From positions 1 through 64,000 of the forward strand of contig JAHLWP010000016.1 in assembly GCA_019057865.1 (NCBI GenBank): a stretch of DNA of 64,000 bases, read 5' to 3'. This document shows positions 1 to 7,527 of the stretch, piece after piece. The notes under the pieces were generated by a model. That model made no database searches, was not told where the DNA came from, and saw nothing but the letters and a program-made list of their open reading frames with translations. This stretch comes from Promethearchaeota archaeon. Its GTDB lineage: Archaea; Asgardarchaeota; Lokiarchaeia; Sigyniarchaeales; SOKP01. Each line of letters opens with the position of its first letter. Position 1 is the stretch's first letter. The translations under genes were made by a program, and so were the position numbers.

Positions 1-204
1 ATGGTTGGTGGAAAGTTAGACCTCCATAAAGAAAGAGTAATATCCAGAAAATACGCTAAGAAAATCTCAAAAAAATATAAAATCGTTAAATACTTCGAAT
101 GTTCCTCTAAAACTGGACAAAATGTTGAAAAAATCTTTGAATTTTTAGCGAGATCCATACAGAAACATGAAGATTATTTTAATAAAACTAAACAAAATAT
201 TTAA
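1..204 (+). CDS. Small Ras/Rab-type GTPase, C-terminal fragment
   Basis: This is the carboxy-terminal part of a Ras/Rab-type small GTPase whose 5' end lies outside the window; the methionine at position 1 is probably internal. GGKLDL sits where the G4 (NKxD-type) motif belongs, and the full-length paralogue at 36497-37039 has GSKLDL there. CSSKTGQNVEKIFEF is the G5 motif plus the last helix, nearly the same as in the paralogue. The tail is lysine-rich and has no CAAX cysteine, as is common in Asgard GTPases, so membrane attachment by prenylation is not indicated. It is the last clear chromosomal gene before the accessory block. Family certain, specific function unknown. Confidence 0.85.
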   Translation: MVGGKLDLHKERVISRKYAKKISKKYKIVKYFECSSKTGQNVEKIFEFLARSIQKHEDYFNKTKQNI

Positions 205-214
205 AGGAAAAAAA

Positions 215-270
215 AATTATTTTTCAGGTTTTATGTTCATTTCATCCCAATTAATTAATATCGGACACTT
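215..270 (-). pseudogene. Remnant of a winged-helix gene 3' end
   Basis: Read on the minus strand, this stretch encodes INWDEMNIKPEK followed by TAA. It closely matches the C-terminus INWDEMNLNPEK of the intact winged-helix gene at 4773-5078. An in-frame stop lies about 20 codons upstream, so only the tail is left. The DNA match is about 40 bp (219-259 against 4784-4824), with several mismatches. It is either a decayed paralogue or a scar of element insertion into such a gene. Confidence 0.5.
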
Positions 271-316
271 TTTGGATAGGTTCTATTAGAATAAATAAAT
301 CGTTTAATTAAATGAT

Positions 317-1546
317 TTATTTTTTTATTTTATTTTTAGCTAATAATTCCTCAATAGTAATAGGAATAATAATAAATTTATCATCGTTTTTAGTACGAGC
401 AATCTCTTCCATAGCACCTTTAGTAATCTTAAAACCGACCACAAAACCTGCTTTTTTCTTAGTCCTTCTTAACACGGTCTCAAACTTATCTATATCAGGT
501 CTTGAAATGCTATGTTGCTTAACTTCTATTGGTAAATTTGACCCGTATTCACTTATAGGAACTATACCATCTATTCCCATATCAGCAGTTTTTTTCTGAG
601 ATACTTTCCCGCCAATTCTTTCAATAACCCAATTTTGAAACTCGAAATGTGGTAATTCTTTTAACTCTTCAATAGAATATTTCATTCCAACAATATCATC
701 TTTTTTGTAATGAATTCTTTTAGACATCAACCGACATGCCGTAGGAGATACATCTATACCTATAAATTTTCTATTCAAATCCTTAGCTACTTTAACAGTA
801 GTTCCGCACCCACAAAAAGCGTCAAGAACTATATCATCTTCATTTGACGATGCTTTTATAATCCGTTCTAATAATTTTTCTGGCTTTTGTGTAGGATAAC
901 CCAATCTTTCTCTTGCTTCCCGATTTATAGTTTCAATATCAGTCCAATAATCTTCTGGTATTTTTCCTTTATCCATATAATAACGATATACTTTGCCCGT
1001 TTTTTTATCTGTTTTTTCTTGGTATTCTCTACCATCTGCATCCGTTCTTACTTTCATGTGAGTTTTTGGTCTTGGTATTACAACTGCATCGCCATTAAAA
1101 GTCCATTTCTTTCCTTTGGTATAGAAAAATATTATGTCATGCTTTCTTGCAAATCTTTTTTTACTTTTCCCACCAATTGTATAGCACCAAATTATTTCAT
1201 TTTGAAATTTTTTTTGACCAAATATGTCATCACATATTATTTTTAAGTAATGAGAAGCGTGATAATCACAATGAAGATAAAAAGTTCCCGTTTTTTTTAA
1301 TATTCTATGTAATTGTTCAATTCTAGGTCTCATCCATCCCAAATAATGTTGTATTCCGCCTTCCCATCGATCTTCAAAAGCTCTTAATTCGTATCCATCG
1401 TTCCATATTACTTCATAGGTTCTATTAGAAAAGAATGGTGGGTCTATGTAAATTAAATCCACACATTCATCTGGGAAGTCTTTTAAAACATCTAAATTAT
1501 CGCCGCAATATATAGTATCTATTTTAAATTGATATTTTACTTCCAT
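317..1546 (-). CDS. DNA adenine/cytosine-N4 methyltransferase fused to a PD-(D/E)XK nuclease-like domain
   Basis: The N-terminal two thirds is a beta-class amino-methyltransferase: the catalytic motif DPPF is at residues 35-38 and the SAM-binding motif DAFCGCGTT follows at about 243-251. That circular order is typical of N6-adenine or N4-cytosine enzymes. The last 110 residues look like an Mrr-type or other PD-(D/E)XK endonuclease fold: MGIDGIVPI supplies the acidic residue and LPIEVKQ the E-x-K pair, at about 325-343. One chain could therefore both modify and cut or recognise DNA. It lies next to an integrase at the left of the accessory block, with no separate restriction gene beside it. 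Methyltransferase call firm; nuclease activity inferred. Confidence 0.85.
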   Translation of the reverse strand: MEVKYQFKIDTIYCGDNLDVLKDFPDECVDLIYIDPPFFSNRTYEVIWNDGYELRAFEDRWEGGIQHYLGWMRPRIEQLHRILKKTGTFYLHCDYHASHYLKIICDDIFGQKKFQNEIIWCYTIGGKSKKRFARKHDIIFFYTKGKKWTFNGDAVVIPRPKTHMKVRTDADGREYQEKTDKKTGKVYRYYMDKGKIPEDYWTDIETINREARERLGYPTQKPEKLLERIIKASSNEDDIVLDAFCGCGTTVKVAKDLNRKFIGIDVSPTACRLMSKRIHYKKDDIVGMKYSIEELKELPHFEFQNWVIERIGGKVSQKKTADMGIDGIVPISEYGSNLPIEVKQHSISRPDIDKFETVLRRTKKKAGFVVGFKITKGAMEEIARTKNDDKFIIIPITIEELLAKNKIKK

Positions 1547-1613
1547 AATTTATCAAAAATTTATTAAGTTAATAAGTTTTATATAAATAAACATTTATTC
1601 AAATAGATTTATC

Positions 1614-2381
1614 TCAAAAAATTTCTCTTGTATCTTGGATCTGAACGATTTGCTTTTCTTGGATATAATGTTTTAAAGTTTGTTCTTGAATCCCTAGCAT
1701 TTCGGCAGTCTGTTTTGAACTATAACCGTTTTTATATAATTCTGTAGCATATTTATATCTTACAGCGTGAGTATTGAACCCACAGAATTTCCTAAAATTA
1801 CGAGTAAGTGTTTTATCATCAATCTTTTCTCCCGTATGTTTATTAGTGAATAAGTAAGGGAAATGTTCTTTAGGGAATTTTTTAAAGATTCGTTTTAATG
1901 CTTCCAATAATTTAGGAGATTTAATAGCTTTAGCATTATCTTGTTTATATTTTCCATAATTGTATCTAACATAACTAGTATCAATGGTATCTAAGTGAAA
2001 GCTTTCTTTCTTTAAATCGGTATAAAGAGTTCGGCGATCACATATTTCAAAAGGTAAGGCAATCTCTATAAACAATAATAGCTCATCTTCATTATCTAAA
2101 CTTAGTTTCTGAAGTTTCTTTTTTATGTTTCTAATTTGTAAATCGGTTGGAAGAGGTGGTCTTTTCTTCTTATGAGGGCGTTTGATTGTTGGAAAAAGAT
2201 CGTATAAATCCTTAGTAAACATATTTGGATGCATAGCTTTACAGAAAGTTCGGCAAAATACTCTGTGGGTATTAACTGTTAAATCTGCTAAATGGTCTTT
2301 AATATGCCCATATTCAACTATTTCATCTTCGGTTAAATCTTTAAACTCAGTTCTGAGAATTCTCATAACTTTTAAAACCAA
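1614..2381 (-). CDS. Tyrosine recombinase / integrase
   Basis: A 255-aa protein with the C-terminal layout of tyrosine recombinases: an arginine pair in EICDRRTLY near residue 115, the HxxR box HAVR near 203-206 and a candidate nucleophilic tyrosine in LKHYIQEK near 237. Between them NGYSSKQTAEMLG resembles the helix before the active-site tyrosine. The catalytic part is complete, but the N-terminal arm-binding region is short. It would catalyse site-specific integration and excision of the surrounding element. The gene ends 67 bp before the start of the methyltransferase on the same strand. I see no tRNA gene or perfect att duplication nearby. Confidence 0.8.
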   Translation of the reverse strand: MVLKVMRILRTEFKDLTEDEIVEYGHIKDHLADLTVNTHRVFCRTFCKAMHPNMFTKDLYDLFPTIKRPHKKKRPPLPTDLQIRNIKKKLQKLSLDNEDELLLFIEIALPFEICDRRTLYTDLKKESFHLDTIDTSYVRYNYGKYKQDNAKAIKSPKLLEALKRIFKKFPKEHFPYLFTNKHTGEKIDDKTLTRNFRKFCGFNTHAVRYKYATELYKNGYSSKQTAEMLGIQEQTLKHYIQEKQIVQIQDTREIF

Positions 2382-2954
2382 TTCCTACAAACCGATTTGA
2401 ACCCCCACTCTCAGAAACCTCACAGAATAGGTATAGAGGGGAAAGTAAGATTCTAATAATAATATTATTCCATCTCAGAATGATGTTTCTGCCTTTCTAT
2501 TCCCATTCTGTGAAAGATAAAATACGATTTTTTTTATAAATTTTTTTACTCTCCAGGAAAAATTTTGATAATAATTTTAGATTTTAGCCTTTTTTTTTTA
2601 GATAATTTTATAAAACATAAGTAGAGTGCTTGTAGACCTATTTAAAAGTAATGGTCTATTCCACTACTTTTTATATTATGTTCTCTCGCCTTCTAAAACA
2701 CCTTTCTTTTAGTTTGTTTTTTTTTTATTTTTTGTTTATACTCAAGCAGGAAGCAAACTGAGTTTGACTTGATGAAGGGAGGCTAACTTCTTATTCTATA
2801 CAGTTTGGCAGATTCCATTCAAATTTTATCAATATTGTATTAAAGTATAGGAATTATATTATAACTTTAATAATATATTTTTTATTTAGTTATGATATGT
2901 TTTTAGAACCGATTTTTTGAAAGTAATATTAAATTATTATAAAAAAAGAAAAAA
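2382..2954. other. Noncoding stretch with repeated 20-bp words
   Basis: No convincing gene. It holds CACAGAATAGGTATAGAGG at 2421-2439, an inverted copy of the same word at 2493-2516, a polypyrimidine tract and a small palindrome AAACTGAGTTT near 2758. It lies upstream of the integrase, so promoter and recombinase-binding sites could be here. Confidence 0.4.
2493..2516 (-). repeat. 24-bp inverted repeat, left copy
   Basis: This 24-bp sequence (core CACAGAATGGGAATAG on the minus strand) is perfectly repeated in opposite orientation at 3371-3394. Diverged copies occur at 2421-2439 and 3706-3725. The two perfect copies bracket the zinc-finger gene at 2955-3407, the right copy lying inside its 5' end. 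Confidence 0.8.
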
Positions 2955-3407
2955 TTAGTTAATTAATTCTAAATTTTCAATTATTATTGGTGAATCCTCA
3001 ATTTGAGTACGGGAATTAACAGGGGATAAAATATTATGATAATCAAAATTATTTTTATCCTGGAAAATAAATTTTAATTCTTTTACTACAACATTATTAA
3101 ATTGAACTTTAAATTGATTTCTTTCAGGTCTGTGTTCATCTGGTTTGATTCTCTCAATAGTTTCTATATTGACTATAGATCCATTTTGTTTAAGCTCTTT
3201 TAATTGTCTTTTAAGAAAATTTATTTCATATTTTAGGAATTGCAACTCTTGGTCCACATTCCTATCATTTTTTTGTAATTGAATGATATTCCAACAAGTC
3301 TTTCCATATTTTCTTTCAATAGATTCTTTAGAAGTCAAAATCCTTCCACAACGAAGACATTTAATTAATTCTTTCACAGAATGGGAATAGAAAGCCCAAG
3401 ATACCAT
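2955..3407 (-). CDS. Small zinc-finger protein, DUF6011-like, with coiled coil
   Basis: The N-terminus carries KCLRCGRILTSKES followed by GKTCW, a C-x2-C-GR-x-L-x-S-xES...G-x2-C pattern like the DUF6011 zinc-binding motif that is common in viral and plasmid proteins. Residues 45-75 form a likely coiled coil (EINFLKRQLKEL). The C-terminal half is unrecognised. It stands alone between the integrase and a membrane protein. A 24-bp repeat overlaps its first codons (3371-3394), so either the start is further in or the repeat spread into the gene. Function unknown; nucleic-acid or protein binding is the best guess. Confidence 0.6.
   Translation of the reverse strand: MVSWAFYSHSVKELIKCLRCGRILTSKESIERKYGKTCWNIIQLQKNDRNVDQELQFLKYEINFLKRQLKELKQNGSIVNIETIERIKPDEHRPERNQFKVQFNNVVVKELKFIFQDKNNFDYHNILSPVNSRTQIEDSPIIIENLELIN
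3371..3394 (+). repeat. 24-bp inverted repeat, right copy
   Basis: Perfect reverse complement of 2493-2516 (core CACAGAATGGGAATAG). It overlaps the 5' end of the zinc-finger gene. Confidence 0.8.
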
Positions 3408-3558
3408 TACATTGAAGCTACTACGATTACTTCAGGATTTGTAAATCATTGATTTCGTTATTGAATTCATTAGATTTACTGAATCTTAAAATTGAAGATT
3501 ATATTTAATTTAACTATCAAAAAGGGTTAAAAAAAAACTTTATTTCACATTATTTTTT
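3402..3558 (+). repeat. Direct repeat, copy 1
   Basis: About 155 bp resembling 3732-3905, including a 38-bp stretch identical between copies (3468-3505 and 3810-3847). Both copies can be read as a partial protein with LLNSLDLLNLKIEDYI. In this copy that frame ends at a stop just after IEDYI, so it looks like a decayed gene piece. Confidence 0.75.
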
Positions 3559-3580
3559 GATTAAATACATCTGCATAATT

Positions 3581-3616
3581 GCTAAGTCAAACTTTTTAAT
3601 TAGTTTGCTGTTAGCA
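3581..3616. other. Imperfect hairpin between the direct repeats
   Basis: GCTAAGTCAAACT and AGTTTGCTGTTAGC are inverted with a few mismatches and can form a stem-loop. Related words (AGTTTGACTT, GCAAACT) occur near 2755-2771. This may be a terminator or part of a mobile-element end. Confidence 0.4.
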
Positions 3617-3731
3617 CATAAAAGCACACTAATCCTTCTTGCATAATATAGATAATTCATTTTTAATCCATTTTAATTTTTTTTATTTTCTTATTTTCAA
3701 TATTTTATAGAATGATGATAGAAGGCTTGAA

Positions 3732-3905
3732 ATACCATTCTATTACGATTTTCATTTGAGAATTGTCCATAACTTCAGAATTTAAAATCGTTGATTTTGT
3801 TATTGAACTCATTAGATTTACTGAATCTTAAAATTGAAGATTATATTCAACTAAACCATCAAAAAAGGTTAAAAAAGAAAGATTTTATTTCACATTTATT
3901 GAAAA
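3732..3905 (+). repeat. Direct repeat, copy 2
   Basis: Partner of 3402-3558, about 330 bp away. It begins with the same ATACCATT word and holds the 38-bp identical core at 3810-3847. A 70-aa frame runs through it but has no recognisable domain and shares its reading only with the broken copy 1. Confidence 0.75.
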
Positions 3906-3961
3906 AGTTGATAAATATTGTTCAGAAAATAAATAAATCTTCTCTTCTAAATTTTAAGAAA

Positions 3962-4468
3962 TCATTGAAAAATATGAATAGAAGCCTTCTTTTCAAGGTT
4001 TAAATTTATATTTTCATTTTTACAACTTTCTTCGAAGAATTTTAAAAAACTTTTTTTAATAGGAAGGTTTGTAGTCTCTTTTTTATAATCATAAAGTAAA
4101 GCTCCTTCTTTAATACATATTTCATTATAACCATCTGAACACATTAATGAGATCTTAAAAAGTTGATTTTCATATATATAATCGTTTGTTCTCGCATATT
4201 CGTCGTATCTTAGCTGGAATTTAAATTTTAATACTTTTTGAATTTTTTTCAAACCAATTTCTTCAAATAAATTTTCAATATTAATACTCATGTGAAGTTC
4301 AAGCTTTTCTTTCGCAAATAACTTGTATAATTTAATAAAATTTTTTGAATCTTTTCTTTTTTCAAAATACTTCTTTAATTGATCAATTATAACCCAGACT
4401 AATATTGAGCCTATTGTTGCAATAGTGGATCCAATAATCGATCCAATTATATTTTCTTGGAAAATCAT
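3962..4468 (-). CDS. Hypothetical membrane-anchored protein
   Basis: A 168-aa protein with one N-terminal membrane segment (about residues 8-28, ending VWVIIDQL) followed by a basic stretch, so the remaining roughly 135 residues probably lie in the cytoplasm. I recognise no family. The soluble part is mixed alpha/beta with many lysines. Its 3' end abuts the second direct repeat. Coding use matches the neighbouring accessory genes. Function unknown. Confidence 0.5.
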   Translation of the reverse strand: MIFQENIIGSIIGSTIATIGSILVWVIIDQLKKYFEKRKDSKNFIKLYKLFAKEKLELHMSINIENLFEEIGLKKIQKVLKFKFQLRYDEYARTNDYIYENQLFKISLMCSDGYNEICIKEGALLYDYKKETTNLPIKKSFLKFFEESCKNENINLNLEKKASIHIFQ

Positions 4469-4711
4469 ATTTCTATTTTATTACCTTATTTTATTGAAGA
4501 TTCTATAGAATTTTTTATAATATTATACTAACAAAGTTGTAAAGTATTTATAATTTATGAGTATGAGCTTTTAACCTATATATTTACTGATGTTCCAATA
4601 TATTTTTTTTTTTGGTGATCATTAAGGTCATTCCTATCCAATAACAGTTTAAATTGGTATTTCAAGGATTCTATTGTTGTTTTATAAAAAAATTAAAATT
4701 AGATTTAATTT

Positions 4712-4758
4712 TTTATCCTGAACCTATGGCCATTAAAATTTTTTATCTCCAGGATAAA
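4712..4758 (-). terminator. Hairpin downstream of the winged-helix gene
   Basis: TTTATCCTG at 4712-4720 and CAGGATAAA at 4750-4758 form a perfect 9-bp stem with a 29-nt loop, just after the stop codon of 4773-5078 on the transcribed strand. This is a likely 3'-end or processing structure. Confidence 0.4.
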
Positions 4759-4772
4759 TCTTTGAAATTATA

Positions 4773-5078
4773 CTATACTATGAATTTTTCAGGGTTTAGA
4801 TTCATTTCATCCCAGTTAATGAATTCCTTATAACTCACAGGGAAATATTGTTTTTTAACTCGTCCATTTTCAATTATAGTAGAATTTCTAATGACTTTAT
4901 CCTTAAGTAATTTCTGGATATAATGATTTACTTTCCCAGAGGTCCAATTAACTTTTTTAGTTAAGTCATAAATTGTTAATCCAGGACTCTTATTAATGAG
5001 TTTATATAAGAAATATTTATTCTTCATAGCATTAAATAATCTGATTTTATTTGCTTTATTTAACATTTCACACACCAT
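4773..5078 (-). CDS. Winged-helix DNA-binding regulator
   Basis: 101 aa with a single winged helix-turn-helix: helix 2 TIYDLTKKV, turn, recognition helix SGKVNHYIQKLLKD, then the wing. It resembles ArsR/MarR-type small archaeal repressors. There is no metal-binding cysteine set. The upstream DNA carries a tandem 24-bp repeat (5087-5134) directly before the start, which suits autoregulation. A remnant of a similar gene lies at 215-270. Its ligand and targets are unknown. Confidence 0.75.
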   Translation of the reverse strand: MVCEMLNKANKIRLFNAMKNKYFLYKLINKSPGLTIYDLTKKVNWTSGKVNHYIQKLLKDKVIRNSTIIENGRVKKQYFPVSYKEFINWDEMNLNPEKFIV

Positions 5079-5086
5079 TTTTTGAT

Positions 5087-5134
5087 GATCAATAAATCAA
5101 TAAATATATTGATCAATAAATCAATAAATATATA
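5087..5134. promoter_or_regulatory. Tandem 24-bp repeat, probable operator
   Basis: Two adjacent copies of a 24-bp unit beginning GATCAATAAATCAATAAA, differing in the last base, lie 9 bp ahead of the winged-helix start codon. A palindrome ATATGTATATACATAT follows at about 5131-5147, then a TTTAAATA box suited to the minus strand. The layout fits a repressor operator over the core promoter. Confidence 0.55.
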
Positions 5135-5206
5135 TGTATATACATATTTAAATATTTCTCGAAACAAAATATTTCGTATGGGTATTTTTAGTTAAGAAAA
5201 AAGAAA

Positions 5207-5476
5207 TTATATATTATTTTTGTATAATTTATAACCTGCTTTTAATCCTTTTTTAGTAAGCTGATAAGTCATTTTTCTTCCGCTAGGATGTTTGAATATA
5301 AACCCATTTGAACGTAATAATTTTATGGCTTTTTTTTTATAACTAGAGGGAAGTATCTTAATTCTTCTTGTAATTGCTTCAATTGGGACACGAGATCTTA
5401 AACTCCCTTTGTTTGCGTCATAACAAGCCAACAAAACAATTTTCTCATCTTCATCTAAGTCTTCTAATTCCTTCAT
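5207..5476 (-). CDS. Small winged-helix-like protein
   Basis: 89 aa made of predicted helices followed by SGRKMTYQLTKKGLKAG, typical of the wing and last helix in small archaeal winged-helix proteins. The N-terminus DEDEKIVLLACYDANKG could be the first helix. It is transcribed alone on the minus strand, between the 101-aa regulator and a two-gene pair. It is probably a DNA-binding regulator of the element; the target is unknown. Confidence 0.55.
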   Translation of the reverse strand: MKELEDLDEDEKIVLLACYDANKGSLRSRVPIEAITRRIKILPSSYKKKAIKLLRSNGFIFKHPSGRKMTYQLTKKGLKAGYKLYKNNI

Positions 5477-5565
5477 TTTAGAGGTTATTGTCTTTATTAT
5501 ATATATCTGATAAATTAGGTTATTTTATATTTTTGTAAAAAAATTAAATTAAAAAAAGAAAAAAA

Positions 5566-6042
5566 TTATTTAGGTCTTTTAAAAGGGTTATACCACTCTT
5601 CAACTTCTTTTATTAAATCTTGTTTTTTCATTGTTTTTAATGTTTCAAAATACATATCAGAGATATTAATTACTTCTCTCATTCTTTCAAGCATTTCAAT
5701 TGGTTTTTCAATATTTTCAATTCCTAAATATATATCAAGAAAAATTACAGGAATATCACCAACAGAATTAAAGAAATTTCCAAGTTCTTTTGAAGCAATA
5801 TTTGTAACAGGAATTCCTGTAATCTCCGAAAGTTCATTTAATTTCTCATAGATTTCTTTATCAACCTCTATTAATGGAAATACCTCATCTATTTGTTCCT
5901 TTGTTTCATATATAACTTTTGTTTCATATACTTTATATTTGTAAAGTTTCCCTTTTAACCAATCGAGAGTTTCCTGATTATATTCTGTTTTTATTTTCTT
6001 TACAAGATCATATTTTACAACTTTTTGACTATTTTCCGACAT
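5566..6042 (-). CDS. Hypothetical protein, second gene of a coupled pair
   Basis: 158 aa, acidic, mostly helical, no family recognised. The stop codon of the upstream gene is followed directly by this ATG (TAAATG), so the two are almost certainly co-translated. Such a small basic protein followed tightly by a larger acidic one resembles toxin-antitoxin or accessory regulator pairs, but no catalytic motif is visible. ELSEITGIPVTNIASKELG, about residues 70-90, has the shape of a ribbon-helix-helix-like segment. Confidence 0.5.
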   Translation of the reverse strand: MSENSQKVVKYDLVKKIKTEYNQETLDWLKGKLYKYKVYETKVIYETKEQIDEVFPLIEVDKEIYEKLNELSEITGIPVTNIASKELGNFFNSVGDIPVIFLDIYLGIENIEKPIEMLERMREVINISDMYFETLKTMKKQDLIKEVEEWYNPFKRPK

Positions 6043-6291
6043 TTAGAGAATCTCCTCCAATAAGATTAATTTCTTTAATTCTTCTAAATCAATCTTTTTG
6101 ATGTTATAATATTCATTTAAATCATTGGGAAAAATTGGATTATTATATCTCTGAACAAAACTAATATCTTTTTTAATGTTATATTGAATAAATTTTTTAG
6201 GTGTCCAACCAAAAGCCTTAGCTATAATATCAATTGCTTTTTTGTCTTGGAGATCCATTTCAATTTCAATTTTTACTTTTTTTTCAGCCAT
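6043..6291 (-). CDS. Small protein with ribbon-helix-helix-like N-terminus
   Basis: 82 aa. It starts MAEKKVKIEIEMDLQDKKA, a lysine-rich beta strand followed by helix AIDIIAKAFGWTPKKF, reminiscent of CopG-type or other small DNA-binding folds. The C-terminus is leucine- and glutamate-rich. It lies directly upstream of, and is translationally coupled to, the 158-aa gene. The assignment to a DNA-binding fold is a guess. Confidence 0.5.
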   Translation of the reverse strand: MAEKKVKIEIEMDLQDKKAIDIIAKAFGWTPKKFIQYNIKKDISFVQRYNNPIFPNDLNEYYNIKKIDLEELKKLILLEEIL

Positions 6292-6425
6292 TTCATCTCA
6301 TCTTTATTTTTTTTGATTTTATTTTAAATTGGTGCTAGGGAAATCCAGCACACTTACAATTTAAATATTAATTTTAATTATTTTTTTCTTATAAATTTCT
6401 CAAAATTTTCTTTAATTCCCATTTC

Positions 6426-6584
6426 TTAGAATACCTCTACTCTAATATTAAGGTCTTCAAGTTTTAAAGCCTTAAAATAAAAATCAGCAATGTTTTTAAC
6501 ATATTTCAATTGCCAAAATTCGAGGAACATTCCCCCGAAACAGAAATCTTCCTTATAGAAAGTTATTTTATAAATTTCTGGCAT
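6426..6584 (-). CDS. Small protein, 52 aa
   Basis: An open frame on the minus strand starts with ATG at 6584 and reads MPEIYKITFYKEDFCFGG, ending LNIRVEVF. The composition (aromatic, mixed charge, no homopolymer run) looks like a real small protein rather than chance AT-rich sequence. It is transcribed away from the AbrB-like gene at 6704. No family recognised. Confidence 0.4.
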   Translation of the reverse strand: MPEIYKITFYKEDFCFGGMFLEFWQLKYVKNIADFYFKALKLEDLNIRVEVF

Positions 6585-6703
6585 TTTCTCTATTCATATT
6601 TTTTTGTAGATAATATTCAGTATACTAATTATTAACTAAGAAGTGTTAATATTTAAAAATTACCATGAATAGTATAATATTAAGTATAATTATTTTCTTA
6701 AAC

Positions 6704-6907
6704 ATGAGAAAAATGGATGGAAAAACTGTAAAATATCATAAATATAAAGGATCATCTGGAAAAATCAGTATCCCTAATTCAATTGCTGAAAGTTTAAATT
6801 GGAATCATAAAAACAATATAGGCATTATTATCGATATAAGAAACGGGCAAAAAGGTTTATTCTTATGGAAAAGAGAAAAGATTGAAGATAAGAAAAATGA
6901 CACCTAA
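6704..6907 (+). CDS. AbrB/SpoVT-like DNA-binding protein
   Basis: The conserved part YKGSSGKISIPNSIAESL followed by a beta-rich end is the swapped-hairpin AbrB/SpoVT/MazE DNA-binding fold. I choose the second in-frame ATG (MRKMDGKTVKYHK) because the 13 residues before it (from 6665) are a run of isoleucines that does not fit the family. It overlaps the next gene by 11 bp, so the two are probably an operon. AbrB-like proteins of this size act as element repressors or as antitoxins; the partner at 6897-7145 would then be its toxin candidate, but this is inference. Confidence 0.65.
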   Translation: MRKMDGKTVKYHKYKGSSGKISIPNSIAESLNWNHKNNIGIIIDIRNGQKGLFLWKREKIEDKKNDT

Positions 6908-7145
6908 AAAGAGAGATATATATCCTGTGTTTTTTAGATTGAAAATAAAATTAGAAGCAATCAGCACTCAGGAAGAAGAGATAATTTCATTCCCTATTTT
7001 TTCAAGCTCTCAAACAATTGCAGGTAAAGAAAAATTAATTTCAACTTATAATAATTTAGGAAAACAATTAGAAGATTTTATTGAAAAAAATTTTACTCCT
7101 GATTTCTTTTCAAAAAAATTTAATCCCCACAATTTTATCGTTTAA
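6897..7145 (+). CDS. Hypothetical partner of the AbrB-like protein
   Basis: 82 aa if started at the ATG at 6897 (MTPKKRDIYPVFFRLKIK), which lies within the last codons of the upstream AbrB-like gene; a start at 6882 is also open. No domain recognised. The overlap points to one transcript and coupled translation. Confidence 0.5.
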   Translation: MTPKKRDIYPVFFRLKIKLEAISTQEEEIISFPIFSSSQTIAGKEKLISTYNNLGKQLEDFIEKNFTPDFFSKKFNPHNFIV

Positions 7146-7306
7146 TCAATTTAGCATATTTTAAGCTATTTTATTTGTTTTTAATTGATTTAAAATTTTT
7201 TTACATGTAAAATGTTATCAGGAAAAGAAATCGATTCTTAAAAAGGTTTAAAATGATATCTTTTTTTGCTTTTACTTTAGCTTTTTTCTTTTTTCCCATA
7301 TTTAAT

Positions 7307-7474
7307 TCACTTTTTAATAAACTGTTTTTTAACCTTATTTAAAATCATTTTATTAAATTTCTTGATAACCTTATTGATTATTTTGCTCTGTTTTTTATTT
7401 TCTTTCACTATTTTCTTATAAATATCCGATTTTCCCTTTCTATTTGTTTTTAGAATTTTTAAAATTTTAGTCAT
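7307..7474 (-). CDS. Lysine-rich 55-aa protein
   Basis: A minus-strand frame starting MTKILKILKTNRKGKSD with 20 lysines in 55 residues and almost no acidic residues. It could be a nucleic-acid-binding peptide. Its 5' leader and first codons (7454-7508) are duplicated nearly exactly at 12248-12303, and the first codons resemble MTKTLKIRN of the gene at 7528-8724. The repeated, conserved leader argues for a real expressed gene. Confidence 0.45.
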   Translation of the reverse strand: MTKILKILKTNRKGKSDIYKKIVKENKKQSKIINKVIKKFNKMILNKVKKQFIKK

Positions 7475-7508
7475 GATTATTTTTATCTACTCAATCTTGG
7501 AGATATAT
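7454..7508 (-). repeat. Leader repeat, copy A
   Basis: 55 bp shared with 12248-12303 with about three substitutions and one indel. On the minus strand it contains a TATATATCTCCAA promoter-like block, GAGTAGATAAAAA, then an ATG and the first seven codons of the lysine-rich protein. A looser copy precedes 8724. Confidence 0.7.
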
Positions 7509-7527
7509 ATAAATTCTTAATTATTTT

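Noticed and set aside
2388..2420. A tRNA T-arm-like word GGGGGTTCAAATC on the minus strand beside the integrase
   Set aside because: The five-base stem does not pair and no acceptor, D or anticodon arms can be placed, so it is not called a tRNA or att site.
3791..4003. A 70-aa plus-strand frame
   Set aside because: It lies inside a duplicated segment whose other copy carries a stop, overlaps the membrane-protein gene end and has no domain.
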